Shown here: in pieces, positions 1-61,564 of the stretch
How positions within the stretch are numbered: position 1 is the first letter of the stretch
How the letters are laid out: the number at the start of each line of letters is the position of its first letter
Assembly: GCA_023213315.1 (NCBI GenBank)
Contig: JAKCPI010005146.1
Coordinates: forward strand, 186,001 to 250,000
Length of the DNA: 64,000 nucleotides
Reading direction: 5' to 3'
Source of the DNA: Euborellia annulipes
Lineage: Eukaryota; Arthropoda; Insecta; Dermaptera; Anisolabididae
Notes under the pieces: generated by a model
The model's input: only the letters and a program-made list of their open reading frames with translations
Database searches by the model: none
Told to the model about the DNA's origin: nothing
Position numbers and translations under genes: made by a program

Positions 1-142
1 AATTCGAAAGTCAAGGTACCACAAGAAAAATTCGAAATATCGAGTTTTTGAAATTATCAAGAGAAAAGAAAAAAAAATTTGAATTATTAATTTTAGCTTG
101 CATAAATTTTATAAATATATATATCCTAAAGCAATAAAGTAG

Positions 143-320
143 CCCTTGGGCCATGGCTCATTAGTAGAATTTCTGACTCTTGTGTCAAGAGATCGCATTC
201 CGGCTCATGCGGCAAAATTTATTTCATTTAGGGGGATATCTTGGCTACTATTCAAATGAATTAAATAGAGACAGGGTCTAAATGGCCTCCGATGCTGACA
301 AAAACCTAAATTAAATTAAA
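143..320 (+). repeat. tRNA-derived SINE, family S, copy 1
   Basis: The 5' part carries a tRNA-like A-box region (GCCATGGCTCATTAGTAGAA), followed by a degraded B-box area. The body is shared with the other copies: AAATTTATTTCATT, then a segment around CTATTCAAATGAATTAAATAG, then GGGTCTAAATGGCC and GATGCTGACA. The other copies are at 8738 (minus), 12768 (plus), 20805 (minus) and 56528 (plus). The tail is A-rich. Confidence 0.7.
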
Positions 321-1145
321 ATAAAAGCAAATAAGTAAAAATAATGATAATTTTTTTATTCTTCAGAATTGTCGACAGCATTGATAGAGAAATATTGAAA
401 GTTTTAGGGATATCTTTTTTTCTCTAACCACTTTTCACGATTATTTTTCGGACCCAGTAAGTGGCCTTTTGTAACTCATCCTGAAAAACTAAAGAGAATT
501 GGGAAGTTAAGCTAGGCTGATTGGAGGGGAACATTAGGCGGAAAATGACGAGTAAATATTGCTAGGAAAAATTCGAATTATAGAGAGGTTGAGTGGCCTA
601 GTTCGAATAATAGAATGGTTTCTTTCTCTGATATTTCCAAAAAATATTTCGTGTATCTAACTACACAGCATTACATCGAAGTTTACAGCTAAAGAGTTCG
701 GATTATTGAAAAATTCGAATTATCGAGAGTCGACTGTATTTATTAAAAAGTAAAAAGTTTTAAAGGATTGGCAATCCTTTGAAAAGGATCGTGAAAATCT
801 AGGATTACTAATCATACGAAAAAGATTCTAGATCCAGAGAGCAAAAATGATTTCAATCCATATCCTTAAATCCATCCCTCTTTCAATTTGGATCTCGATC
901 CAGATCCAAGATCCTCACCAAAAAAGGATTTCGATCCAGATCCGAAAATCCTGGATCGGACGGATTTAAATCCAAAAGAATCACGGTCTTATCCATCCTT
1001 GGTTGTTACATTAAATATTATTAGTGAAATCAATAGATTTATATACAGATTCATATCTAACAATAAAAGACACAGGAGTAGCGAGTCAATATGCAGTGTT
1101 GAAGGTTAATTTGAATATGTAATATATCTCTCTCTTTGATCATTA
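321..1145. other. Unassigned AT-rich intron sequence
   Basis: No exon or known element was recognised. Around 775-990 there is a degenerate repetition of GGATC/GATCC words (for example GATCTCGATCCAGATCCAAG), which explains the short open frame there. Confidence 0.4.
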
Positions 1146-1149
1146 GTGT

Positions 1150-1333
1150 CAGAACTGAGTTATTCTGTGTGGTAACTTCCATGGGAATTATCCTGAGGTG
1201 GGTTCCGGTTTCCTTCCTCGGAATGAGGTGTCTCAAATAGAGTTGGATATTGGGAACTCAAATTTGTCTTCAAATCAGAATTATAATCTTAACTGTTTTA
1301 TCCCCTCGGCTAATCGCCTCCTCATGCAAATTT
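1150..1333 (-). repeat. tRNA-derived SINE, family J, copy 1
   Basis: Similar over its length to 54428-54606. Read on the minus strand both begin GAGGAGGCGATTAGCCGAG, an A-box-like tRNA start, and share the inner segment around GAAACCGGAACCCACCTCAG with small differences. The B box is degraded in this copy. Confidence 0.6.
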
Positions 1334-1840
1334 AATTTGTATATATAATAAGAATCAATGCCCTCTAGCTTATAAAAGTCAATGAGTCAGTTTGAAAATT
1401 AAATTTCAGATTTCCCAATTCTTTAACAAATCATTTATCAACAAATGTTTTATTTAGATTATCTACTTGCATTAAAACTCGAACTGCTCCGCTTGCCCCT
1501 TAGAGCTAGGCACTTGGCCGAACACCATCGGCTTCCTTCACCCTCGTAACGACCAAACGATTTTTCAATTATTTCCCCTTCCTCGGTCAATCCACTAAAC
1601 TTAATCCCTCCTACAGTTCAATTACAATTCTCATGGCTGAAGCTCTTTGTAACAAAAAAAATTGCTAAAATTTATTAAAAATTAGAATTGTATTGTATTG
1701 TATTATATTACTAGATTAATAAAATTTGTGCTAGGCCTATAATAAGTAAATTATAAAGAAAAATTTCATTTGGTCAACATCTATAGTTCATTCAGAGAAA
1801 GCAAGTGGCCGGATAAGCTTTTGATTTTTTTTTGAATTTT

Positions 1841-2487
1841 TACTTTCTCTTACCTATATATGAATATATAGAGAGAGAAAGTATTGAATTCATGTCAAAA
1901 ATTCGATGTCGAGATTTTGATGGATATACACTTTTTGAGGTCCTTTGAGTCCAAAAAAGTGGTTTTCGCGACTTGGTCTGTGTTCAATTTAAAGCATGAA
2001 GGAATTGAGCTAGGATGTTGAAATTTTATATTTAAGTTAGGCAACCCCCTGAGGCGTGATAATAAGCTTTTAATCAAAATCGGTCAAAAAGTAGTAGTAC
2101 TTTACTGATGTACTTTTTCAGATTTTTTCGTTTTTCTCAAAATTCGCTCCAACGATTTTGATTAAAATTCATAAATCAATTATTTTTTTAGATGCTCTTT
2201 AAAATATATATTCTCATTTTGCTCTTGAAATCTTATGAAGACCACTTTACTCTTGTACTTCATAGGAAAGATAAGAGAAATGGCTGCCATGGTAACAAAA
2301 TATAGATATTTTCCCATGTTTATATTAATAAATTGTACATCTTGAATTCAAATGTACTGTACTGTTGGTAACTAAATATATTTCGACACAAAAAATCTTA
2401 CATGACAAGCACAGAACACACATAACTTTCGATTACCGAAGGTAAGAGAAAGTTGTGTGCTGTGCGACCAGTCACACCATATTTTTA
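1841..2487 (+). repeat. Hairpin-ended repeat A, copy 1 (near full length, about 650 bp)
   Basis: The left end is a hairpin: TACTTTCTCTTACC, an AT loop, then AGAGAGAAAGTA. The body includes the words ATTCGATGTCGAGATTTTGA, GAAATTTTATATTTAAGTTA and GTACTTTACTGATGTACTTT. The right end is a second palindromic region with CGATTACCGAAGGTAAGAGA. No coding sequence is visible. Related copies or fragments occur at least ten more times in the window, and several carry younger insertions, so this is a major old family. Class unknown. Confidence 0.75.
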
Positions 2488-2717
2488 TTTGTTCAATAAA
2501 ATGTTTATTTTTTGAACAAAATGTCACAAAAGACACCTAGACATTTCTATTTTTTTTTCTTTTGTTTTGTTGTATTTGTTATTGTATTGTGTTTGTTGGA
2601 CCTAACCACCGAGGACTGGTGCCTCTAAGCGGGTCGTAATAAATTTATTTTATTTATTTATTTATTTCTATTGTATTAGTATTTGAAAAGTAATAAATTA
2701 TTATTAAAGAGACTTGA

Positions 2718-52070
<49,353 letters not shown>

Positions 52071-52440
52071 TCCCATCGGACTGACTGCTTGTTTTCTGTC
52101 GCAAAATGGCAAGCTTTTAGATTTTGGCCAATCGAATGGTTGGTGTTTTGCCAAACAAGTCCCCCCTGGATGCTGTATAATACACATTTTATGTTCAGTG
52201 TCTTTTTTTTTAATTTTAATTGGCTCTTGAATTTCTTTTTCGAATCGAATAATATAATAATATTAAATATTACTAATATTTTTTTTTAGTTTATTATTGA
52301 TAATTTCAAAATATAAAATAGTTTCTTCTGCTTTAATCAAAATGCGCGAACTCTCAAAAATCAGGCAAGGGCATTTTCCTTAGTTTTACCTTTCTGGTAT
52401 ATGGAAATCTTTGAAATAAATTCAAGAAAACAATGAAAAT
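52071..52440 (+). other. Putative 3' UTR of CaMKI
   Basis: AT-rich sequence after the stop codon with no conserved reading frame. The first canonical polyadenylation hexamer AATAAA is at 52415-52420, and another is at 52622-52627. The true cleavage site cannot be read from DNA alone. Confidence 0.45.
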
Positions 52441-52957
52441 GGTGAATATGTACATTTCTTAAGAAATATTTTACAAAGAGCGTTAGAAACAATATAATAA
52501 GAAATGTACGCCAAAAAATTTTTTAACTAGAAAAATTGATGAATATATAAATTAAAAATTATCCGGATTCGTCTATCTCGTCATCTTGAAAAAAAAAATC
52601 TTTAATTCAAGCTAAAAAATGAATAAAAAAAACTCGTCAGATTGGGTCGATTTTGCGGTTTTAGATACGAGTAATTTTTTTCTGCCAGATAATCTGAAGG
52701 TTGTATTGGATCGCCCTCAGACTATAAGATTTCAGCTTAAGCCTAATTCAAAATTCTGTTACACCTGGTATATTTGTCATTATTTATTAATAATATATTT
52801 TTTTATAATAATTATCCAATAATCATGACTTGGACTGGCATTAGATGCCTTCAGTTCTAGACTATAAGAAATGACGTCACGCACAAAAAACCTGATCGGA
52901 CAGTCCGTGAATCGTCAAATTTTCGCTTGAAGTTGTGACTGTGATATGATTATAATG

Positions 52958-53303
52958 AAGGGATGGAGATATCAGCCAAAATGGAATGCTCGAAGTTCAA
53001 TAAAACTCCCAGAATAAGAAGTTTGGGCTTGAATTTATTTGACCATCTTCAGTTATTAGAAATTATACACATATGGAATAACACACATGTGATTGAACAG
53101 GATTTATCAATAATAAAATTTATTTGCTTCATAAAAATTTATATGGTTCCTGTGCCCAAGATAAGAGATGAATTCACATGTGTGTTTTGCCATATGTGTA
53201 TAATTTCCAATAACTGAAGATGGCCAAAAAATTCATGTCTTATTCTGGGAGTTTTATTGAAACTCAAGGATTCCATTTTGGCTGATATCTCCATCCCTCC
53301 ATT
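52958..53303. mobile_element. Long fold-back (about 345 bp, arms about 135 bp)
   Basis: GGATGGAGATATCAGCCAAA and ATGGAATGCTCGAAGTTCAA at the left are mirrored by GAAACTCAAGGATTCCATTT and TGGCTGATATCTCCATCC at the right; inner arms share AATTATACACATATGG. Two near-identical peptide frames on opposite strands result from this symmetry and are not genes. Confidence 0.75.
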
Positions 53304-54427
53304 ATTACCATCAAATTTTCTGTACGAACACATTTTTCTTAATGCGCATATTAAGTTATACATATAACTTCTCCACCAGGTGAAAAATTCTCTAGGGCAT
53401 GAAGTTATGATCTTTTCATAAAAAAAAAATGTTTTTGTTTGTTTTAAATAACATTAACCATTAAACTATAAATCCCCCGAAGAATCATGCATATGCCAAA
53501 CAAGAGAAAAGAGAGCCCTTTAAAAAAATCTTCCCCTTTCTTCCCCACCCACAAGCAAATCCTTCTTTAAACTAATAAGAACCACCCCAGAGGTAAATAC
53601 TTGTTGTGCCACTGATCATATCATTTTACTGGATATAAGTTTGGTGAGCTTTGTTATCGCCTCCGCGCCAGGTTATTTTTAGCGGTTCCTTTCCCCTTGG
53701 ATCCGCTAGACTAGTCTAGATTAAAATTATGTAATATAAATATTTGTCAATTTTTTTTAGACCAGCAATTGGAAATTCAATACTCGCTTGTAAACTTTTA
53801 ATAATGGACAAAAAAATCTAAAATAAATCTTGTATCACCCTCCAGTTTTTACGGAAATTATTATAATATTTTTAGTGGTTTTAGAGATTTGAAATTTTGA
53901 ACTAGTTCTCACTGACTTCTAAAAGCCCGACTGTTCTCAGTCTTTCGACCCTCATTTCTAACTGGTAGAATAAATAAACACTTTGGCTCTAAAATCTCAT
54001 TACTAATATAGAAAAAATTTTAACTAATAAAAAGAATTTATTCAAAAATTAGAAAATTAGGAAAGATCTCAGAAAAGAAAGTTTGTATGCATAATGGGCA
54101 TTAAATTTGGAGACACTGTCACGTGACCAGTAGTTTCCAAATTGAATTATTTCTTGCTTGATTATTTTTTATTTTAATTTAAATACCTAAAATTAAATCA
54201 CATATGAATAAAATATAAACATATATTTTAATAATTAATAGAAAATACCGTGTCATCATACAGTACTTCAGAAGTGAAACTTATACGCAAAATTCACGAT
54301 AGGTAGATTTGTTCAAATAATTCATAATTTAGTGTCTCCCCGAGATTAGGAAAATAAAGAAACTTTTTCTTCTCTCACTACTTCAAATATTTCGATTCCT
54401 CTAAAGGAGTCAGTGCATAGCTGTGAA
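53304..54427. other. Unassigned sequence
   Basis: AT-rich; GGAGACACTGTCACGTGACC at about 54110 and a TTTAGTGTCTCCCC word near 54329 form a weak inverted pair. No gene. Confidence 0.35.
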
Positions 54428-54606
54428 TTAGGTCAGTCATTAGTGCCGGAACTTACACGTTGTGGTTACTGTGGAGTAACTTTAATGGGAATAATACTGA
54501 GGTGGGTTTCCGTTTCCTTGCTCAGGCACTTCAAATAGTTGGATAATTTTTTGCTGGGAGGTAGATTTGAACTCAGAATTACAAGCTTTAATTCTCTCGG
54601 CTAATC
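54428..54606 (-). repeat. tRNA-derived SINE, family J, copy 2
   Basis: On the minus strand: GAGGAGGCGATTAGCCGAGA (A-box region) and GAGTTCAAATC (B box) about 35 bases later, then the body shared with 1150-1333. Confidence 0.65.
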
Positions 54607-54865
54607 GCCTCCTCAGACATTAATTATTATACAAGAAATACAAAATTTTTTCTTGGACATGTTTTCTACTTACGTGACATTTAAGATTGTCACAAAATTT
54701 ATACGGTATTTAGATGATAATTTAATTAAATTTAAGAATGTTTCAACTAGTGCCAACGGTGAATTCTTTGGATTTTATTATAAAAGATTATTTCCCAAAT
54801 TTTAAAAATTATAAAATTTTTTTGCATATTATAATTTGAACTCTGACCATTAGTGTGACATTACT

Positions 54866-55336
54866 ATAGGCGCCGGAACTGGGAGGGGGGGGGGGGGGCA
54901 GAGGGAGGCAATATGTCTTCTTTTATTTCATTAATTTTTAAAAATGATACATTTTTACTTTTGAAAAATAAAATCTTTTAAATTAAAAAAAAATAAAAAG
55001 TGTAAGAAATTCATTTTTTTCCAAAATATTTTATAAAGACCCTATTGTATTTGTAATTTCTAAAAACACTTTATATTGAAAGAATTGAAAGAAGAAAATT
55101 AAAAAAAGTAATATTATTTCCTTCAAATAGTATAAAACAAATCTACTATATAGCCTAAAAAAAATTTTTGATAAAATCACTAGCAAATTTATTAAAATTG
55201 TGATTGTATTAAAAACTTTTAAAGCTTTATAGTAGATTTGTATTATACTATTTGAACATATTAAATTATTTTAATTTTCGAAAAAAAATTTTTTGTCCCC
55301 CCCCTGATTCAAATTCGTTCCGGCGCCCCTGGACAT
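54866..55336. mobile_element. Inverted-repeat element with G/C runs (about 470 bp)
   Basis: TAGGCGCCGGAACTGGGAGG at the left and GTTCCGGCGCCC at the right are inverted. An inner palindrome centred near 55193 pairs CAAATAGTATAAAACAAATC with its complement. Confidence 0.55.
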
Positions 55337-55339
55337 TAC

Positions 55340-56527
55340 CCCAACTCTTTAAATGAATGTCAATTCAAAACCCTCTCAGTTTTCAAAATTTTTTAGTCCC
55401 CTTGGCGAAAATACTGCGCATGCCTATGCGTCTGGTCGCTTTTTTACCAGTATTCGAATCAATTAACATGTTATTCAAATGACTACTCAACTGGCTGTCC
55501 CCTCCTTCGATACATTTTTCATGCGCTTGCGTTCTCTCGCCTTCATGCAATTCTCATACATATATTATACAAACTTTCTTTTTGTTTAATAAATAGTATC
55601 ACGGCTAAACAACACCCGGCTGCATCAACCATTTTTTTTTTTTATACATAGTAAATATTTATATTTTAAACATTTGTTTTCTTTATCGAAATATTTGCAA
55701 ATAAACTGAACTAGTGAGAGAAAGAAAAAAGGGTGTTTTTTTTTTTTTTTCTTCAAATAATATTCAATAAATAGACCATTGAATTTTGAAGTGGTTTTCG
55801 AAGTAAAAATCTGAGTCAAGCTTGTTGAAAAAAATCCAAATTTGAGGACTTATGGCTTTGGAGAAAGAGCCGAGTCAAGGGGATGCAGCGTTTAACTTGC
55901 ATAAAGTTTCACTTCACAAAAAAAAAAAATTTCCCTCCTTTGTATATATGAGCATTTGGCCACTTACAAGCACTTGAGCGAATGATGCATGTTGATAGTT
56001 TTCTCTCACATATTTTTTTTTTTTTTTTTTGAACAAGCACTTTCTTAAAATAAAATTTTCATTTATTAGATAGAACCTGGAAAGAAGTTTTTTTTTTTTT
56101 TCATATGATAATTTTCGGTTTCCTAATCCGAGGCTCTTTTTTTATATTATGTTAGATTTGGTACTAATTTAGATAGTCTTAGATATAATGAATGATAATG
56201 ATTAATTAGTTTTATATACACATATACCTATATAATAAGTTTTTGACATTTTGTTTTGCACAAACCTAGTAATTTAATAACAAGTTTTATCCATTTTTAC
56301 ACAATCGGTTTAAATACTTAATTATAAACTTGAAAAAAAAAAAAAATTAAGTTACATAAGAAAATAATTAATTTTGAAATATTTGAAATATTGAATGACA
56401 AATTTCAAACAATTATAAAAATTAACATAAGAGAATGTGAAGATTGATTTTTTCACTTAAATATCTATTAATTTATTAATTGATCTCATATGTGATGGTC
56501 GAATAATTTATAAATGAATTTAGTTCT
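55340..56527. other. Unassigned sequence with T runs
   Basis: Contains an arm related to the fold-back element at 3630 (AATATTTGCAAATAAACTGA and AGTGAGAGAAAG at 55690). No gene. Confidence 0.4.
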
Positions 56528-56660
56528 GCCCTTGACCTATGGCTCAGGGGTAGAGCATACGCTTCTGGTGTCAAAGGTCGAAATTTATTTCAATTGAATT
56601 GGATACCAATAAATAGGGTCTAAATTGCCTAAAATGCTTAAACAAGTAAAAAAAAAATGT
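56528..56660 (+). repeat. tRNA-derived SINE, family S, copy 5
   Basis: TATGGCTCAGGGGTAGAGCA is a near-canonical tRNA A-box/D-arm; TGTCAAAGGTCGAAAT replaces the B box; the tail has AAATTTATTTCAATTGAATT, GGGTCTAAATTGCC and poly-A. Confidence 0.75.
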
Positions 56661-57286
56661 TTCTGCCCAGAGGGTACCGTTTTTCGGATGAATTTTTTTT
56701 ATTTTTATTGTAATAATAATGAATAATTTTAAAAATCTAGATAATTAAAAAAAAAAGATAAATAAATGTTATTTTAAGAATTAAATTAACAGAGACAGGA
56801 GAATTACAATTGCTTTGATTTATATTGTTACTAAAGAGAGAAATTTATTGCCTTTTTTATGGGATGCTCCTACGTATAATAATTTGCTGTGGACCTTATC
56901 ACCTACTCTACATTGATTGTGATTTTGAATGTTGTAACGATCTTTGAACAAAATGAATTAATCTTTAATGAATGCACACTTAATTAATTATATGTCACTA
57001 ATTATACATTCAAGATATATGATTATATAACAATATTTCACTTTCTTTTTTTGAAAATTTGAAGACTCCACAAAATTCATTGTCTTTTGGGATTGATAAT
57101 AAAAAAGTAAAACTTGAGACGCCCGAAAAATTAGTAGTATGGCTGGTGGAATTTTTATCAAGAATTAAATTTAGAAGAAAATGCAGCCTGGATTTTTTTA
57201 AAATATATTTTTAACTGACGTTTGGGCCATCTTCGGAGCTGTTAATTGTCATTATATACAGCTATATTTTAACTATTTGTTTCTTG

Positions 57287-57628
57287 TAAAAGGAGCAGGA
57301 GGTTTACTCGATTCTGTTGCAGATGGAGGTGCAAAGAAGAAATAATTTACGAGAAATTATATCGAGGATTTTAATGACAAGACGACTTAATGGAATGTTC
57401 TTGAAAATGTAAATTGGTGATGTGATTAATTTTTTGTATTGCTGTGTGCTGACTCACTTTTTCTGTAATCTTTCGCAGGCCTGATGATGGTCTTTTCGGA
57501 CCAAAACTGTTAAATTGCAATCACAGTCGTCTTGTTATTAAAAATCCTCGTTATAATTTCTCGTAAATTATTTCTTCTCTGCACCTCCATCTGCAACAGA
57601 ATCGAGTAAACCCCCTCCTCCTTTTACA
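57287..57628. mobile_element. Fold-back with hammerhead-like loop
   Basis: AGGAGCAGGAGGTTTACTCG and CAGATGGAGGTGCAAAG at the left mirror CTGCACCTCCATCTGCAACA and AGTAAACCCCCTCCTCC at the right, with arms of about 100 bases. In the loop, CCTGATGATGGTC-TTTTC-GGACC-AAAA matches the hammerhead layout but the second core box is AAAA rather than GAAA. Confidence 0.6.
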
Positions 57629-57724
57629 ATATCCTACTCGGGCTGTTTCTACCGTCGTAATTGTTTCTTGATGCCAAGGGGAAAAATAAAATAAAAGTCT
57701 ATTTATTGTCGACTTTGTATATTT

Positions 57725-57875
57725 TATTTTTACAGCTTTTAACAGCTGACGTTTCGGCCTTGGTTAAAGCCATCTTCGAAGCTGTTTTGTTATTATATAC
57801 AGCTCCGAAGATGGATTAAATAACCAAGGCTGAAACGTCAGCTGTTAAAAATATATTTTTTAAAGAAAAAATCCT
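57725..57875. mobile_element. Penelope-type terminal fold-back, CGAAACGTC type
   Basis: AACAGCTGACGTTTCGGCCT near 57748 mirrors GGCTGAAACGTCAGCTGTTA near 57828. ACAGCT and AGCTGT would close a six-pair stem I around CCGAAGA ... GAAA-CGTC, a hammerhead-like but non-consensus core (CCGAAGA for CTGAAGA). Confidence 0.5.
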
Positions 57876-58692
57876 GGCTGCAATTTTTTCTAAATTAGTG
57901 GATTAAGTTTGTCTTATTTAGTGCAGTAAAAGCAGGCCTAGAAGTATAATGACTAGTTGTTTAGAGGCGAGCCTTATTACTTGAGAACATCTTAGGGCCA
58001 GTTGCTTCAGTTATAGTTCAGTTATAGTCAACTAGCAACTCATCCCACAGATAGCAAATCATTGATATAGTAAACAAGAACACGCTTAACCTTCAAGTTA
58101 AACCATGAATTAAGCCTCTTAGTTCTATTCTTTCATCGGTGTATTTCTCCGGTTTATCTTTAATTCCGAGAATTGTTACAGATCACGGAATATTCACTCT
58201 AGCTGATCTGACAAATTCTTTTCTAATAAACAATTTTTTTAATATCCATTCATTTGACCTTGCACTAAAACTTGTGTGATTATTTTAAACTCTCTTCTAA
58301 ATAAATCAAAATCTTTTTTCAACAGTTGATACTTCTAAAAATCGATTGTGTTAAAAAAAAAAAATTAAATTAATTAAAATTAAATTTAAAAAAAAAAAAC
58401 CGAAATTATTAAATAAAAGGTATTTATTTTTCACTCGGCTAGAAATTTTTGATGTTCTATTTTAATCTTGCAAGTGCATCTCTTTAAACATGGAGAGGTA
58501 GCTTGATTTTTTTTGTATCTGGAACACCAGGAGGATAAACCTTTCAAGCCTGAATCAACTCAACCATTGCAAATCGGTGCGCTAGAATGCTTTTATTGAC
58601 AAATGGCTTTTCAATAAGTATGAAAAGTTACACCACAAGGCGGACATGAACTTCACGCAGATGACCAAGTTCATGATCTATATTTCACTTTT

Positions 58693-58839
58693 TACTTTCT
58701 CTTTCCTATTTATATATTATATATATATATAGGGGGAAGGTTTGGTTTTTTTTCAAAATTTCGATGGGGGATTTTGTTGGATTTTCTCGTTTTGGGGTCC
58801 CTTTATCAAAAAGAGTTGTGTGGCGGGGGTGGGTTGTGT

Positions 58840-58870
<31 letters not shown>

Positions 58871-58981
58871 GGGTTTTTTTTTATGAGGGAGAGGGGAGAT
58901 AGGAGGGGGAATTTTTATTTTTAATTTAAAATCCCCCGCCCCCACAAAAACAATTAATCATTAAATTACAAACAGCAAAAA

Positions 58982-59012
<31 letters not shown>

Positions 59013-59050
59013 CTTTTTTTTTTTTAAAATTTATTTAAAAAAAATTAAAA

Positions 59051-59087
<37 letters not shown>

Positions 59088-59575
59088 GGATGGTTGATGG
59101 TAAGAATTTAAATCTTTCTTTTTATTAGATTAAAAATCAATTATTATTTAAACGCCCATTTTTTTTTCGGAGAAAACATACTCTCTCTCTCACAAAACTA
59201 TCTTCTCTCTTTCTACGCGTTTTAAATTTTTCTACCTTATCTTCGATTTGGAATGTTAATTTCCTATAGGGATTTGTATGTTAATTTCGATTCAAAAGGG
59301 GGTCCCCTTTGGAACTTTTTACGCATTTAAAATTTTTTTTCCAATTCTTATGAAATTTTGTATTTATTTACGAATCTATATTGTGTAAGAAATGTCCAAA
59401 TATGAGATTAAAATTTTGAAAAATAACATAGTTTATTTCAAGCAATCAACATTTAAAATGAAGTTTGAAACTAAGGTGTATGGGAAACTAAATATATCTC
59501 GACAAAAAAATCTGGTGTGAAGCAAGTGCACAACTTCTCTTAGAAGGGTAAGAGAAAGGGGGGACACACCTTTTT
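58693..59575 (+). repeat. Repeat A, copy 10, with corrupted centre
   Basis: The left hairpin begins TACTTTCTCTTTCC. Downstream, A-family words survive with many A-to-G and A-to-T changes, then a G/T homopolymer tract runs to about 59090. The right end AACTAAATATATCTCGACAA and TCTGGTGTGAAGCAAGTGCA follows at 59486-59575. Confidence 0.5.
58735..59088. repeat. G- and T-homopolymer tract, probable consensus damage
   Basis: About 20 G at 58854-58873, T runs of 30 and more at 58984-59012 and 59058-59086, and a short (GT)n. Open frames on both strands here are composition artefacts. Confidence 0.65.
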
Positions 59576-60212
59576 GAATTAATGATCACGTCTCATTAAC
59601 AATGGAACATAATTTCGTCAAGTTTAAAAAGTCCCTAACTAAAGGAATAACGAAATTTTGAGATATTTCATTCATTGATTAATTAATATCTAGTGATTTT
59701 TTATATTAATAAATACAATTTTGGTTTTCTTGTAAAAGGGGAAATAGACAACCCGCTTAACAACTAATCATCTTTGGTGGTCTCCTTAGGAAAATAAGCT
59801 CTTTTATTTTATAAAATCTTTTATTTATTATTTATTTATTAATGTACAAAGTCAAAGGCCGTTTGAGTTCTATATTAAGCTTTAAATACACAGCGTACAT
59901 ACAATATTATTTCATATATACACATAATATTAAACATTCTAACATTACAAGTTCTTCCTTTAGAAGCTTCCTGATATATTTTCCTCTCTTGAAATCTTTT
60001 AACAACTCAAAATTGGATTTTAAAAAACTTTTAAAATAAAAAACAAACTATTAATAGGTGTGGCAAAGATAAAAGCATTTTTTTTTCATATGATGAAAGT
60101 ACTCTATAACAACTTGAATACTCTATATTAACACTTTATCAAATGAAAAAATCGCTTCTATCTCTGTATGCTAGATTTTATTTATTTGAAAAAAATTTTT
60201 TTTAATGCAATT

Positions 60213-60757
60213 TTTACTTTTTCATACCTATTATAAAGTATTGGATTCATGTCTAAAATTCGACGTCGAGATTTTGATGGAAATACACGTTTTGAGGTCA
60301 AAAAAGTAAGTCCCGCAAAATGGTCTGTCTATGATCAAAATAAAGTATGAAGGAAATGAGCTAAGAGATTGAAGTTTTATATTTAAGTTAGGTACGCTCC
60401 TGAGGCCCAAATATAAGTTTTTAAATAAAATCGGTCAAAAAGTACTAGTACTTTATTGATGTACTTTTTCAGTTTTTTTCGATTTTCACAAAATTCGCTT
60501 TAGTGATTTTGATTAAAATTCAGTAAATCAGTTATTTATTACATGGTCTTTAAACTTTATATTCTTTTTTCTCTTAAAATTGTTTGAATACTACTTTACT
60601 CTTGTGATTCATAGAAAAGACAGGAGAAATGGTTGCAATAGTAACCAAATATTGAATAGAAATATTTATATATTTATTTCTAATCCAAATGTGCCGTATT
60701 GTCAGAAACTAAAAATGTGCGGTACTGTCAGCACAAAAAAATGTGGGGTGATTAAGT
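60213..60757 (+). repeat. Repeat A, copy 11
   Basis: Contains CATGTCTAAAATTCGACGTC, GAGATTTTGATGGAAATACA, AAGTACTAGTACTTTATTGA and TGATTTTGATTAAAATTCAG in the order seen in copy 1. The left hairpin is damaged and the right end is degraded. Confidence 0.7.
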
Positions 60758-61560
60758 ATGCATGCAACTAAAACTAAATAAATACATTTTATAGTAAAAG
60801 GGATTTTCAATATTTCTCCTCTTATTAGAGAACATTTTTTTTTTTGTATTATTAACAGTTCAGTATGTCTTTTTTTTACGTTAGTGCTTTAAAATTCCGC
60901 CATTACATTATTTATTATTTTTGCGATCCACCGGTTTGTAAACAATGTTGTAAAAGAAGCTACCAAAGATGCTTATTTGATAAGCGGGTTACCTATTTCA
61001 CAATCATTTAGGAGAATAATAACAAATGATAAATTCTATCTCGGACCTTCAATGAGATCAATTAAGTAAATTAATAAGTTTTAATCTATTTGTATAAAAT
61101 ATCTTTTAATTTTTCTAGGAAAATTTAATCTCTGATTGTGTAAATTTTATGTAGATAAAGATCGATGATGGCATGTTGTAAATAAGAGAAGAAGTAGAAA
61201 ATATTATAAATTTCTAATACCGTTTTTTGGTGACGGTCTTTAGATAATTTTTGAGGTGTCTAAAAGAAAATAAATTTTTTTTATAGATATTAAAAAAATA
61301 TATATATATATATATATATTTCTACCGTCCTTCAAATGAAATTCTCTTAATTTATATTATATTTAAAAAAATTTATTGTTAATAAATTATTTTCCTTATC
61401 AGGGAAGATATCAATCAACCCTTGTTACGTAGCTAACTCCTCTGAATAAAATTATTTATTAAAAAAAAATAGTAAAATTATATCAAAAGTACAGTGAGTT
61501 TCAAAAGAAAGTACCACGCATAATTTTTCTATGTGTAATTACTTTAATTAATAGATTTAA
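60758..61560. other. Unassigned sequence
   Basis: AT-rich, with a (TA)n stretch near 61300-61318. No feature. Confidence 0.45.
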
Positions 61561-61564
61561 ACTT

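Noticed and set aside
1480..1640. GC-richer patch as the missing N-terminal exon
   Set aside because: The ATG at 1634 opens only a short frame and no donor joins in phase to 2759.
52963..53363. Two similar proteins on opposite strands
   Set aside because: The similarity is caused by a long inverted repeat.
58706..58945. Open frames rich in Pro/His or Gly
   Set aside because: Arise from G runs and a (GT)n tract within a damaged repeat copy.
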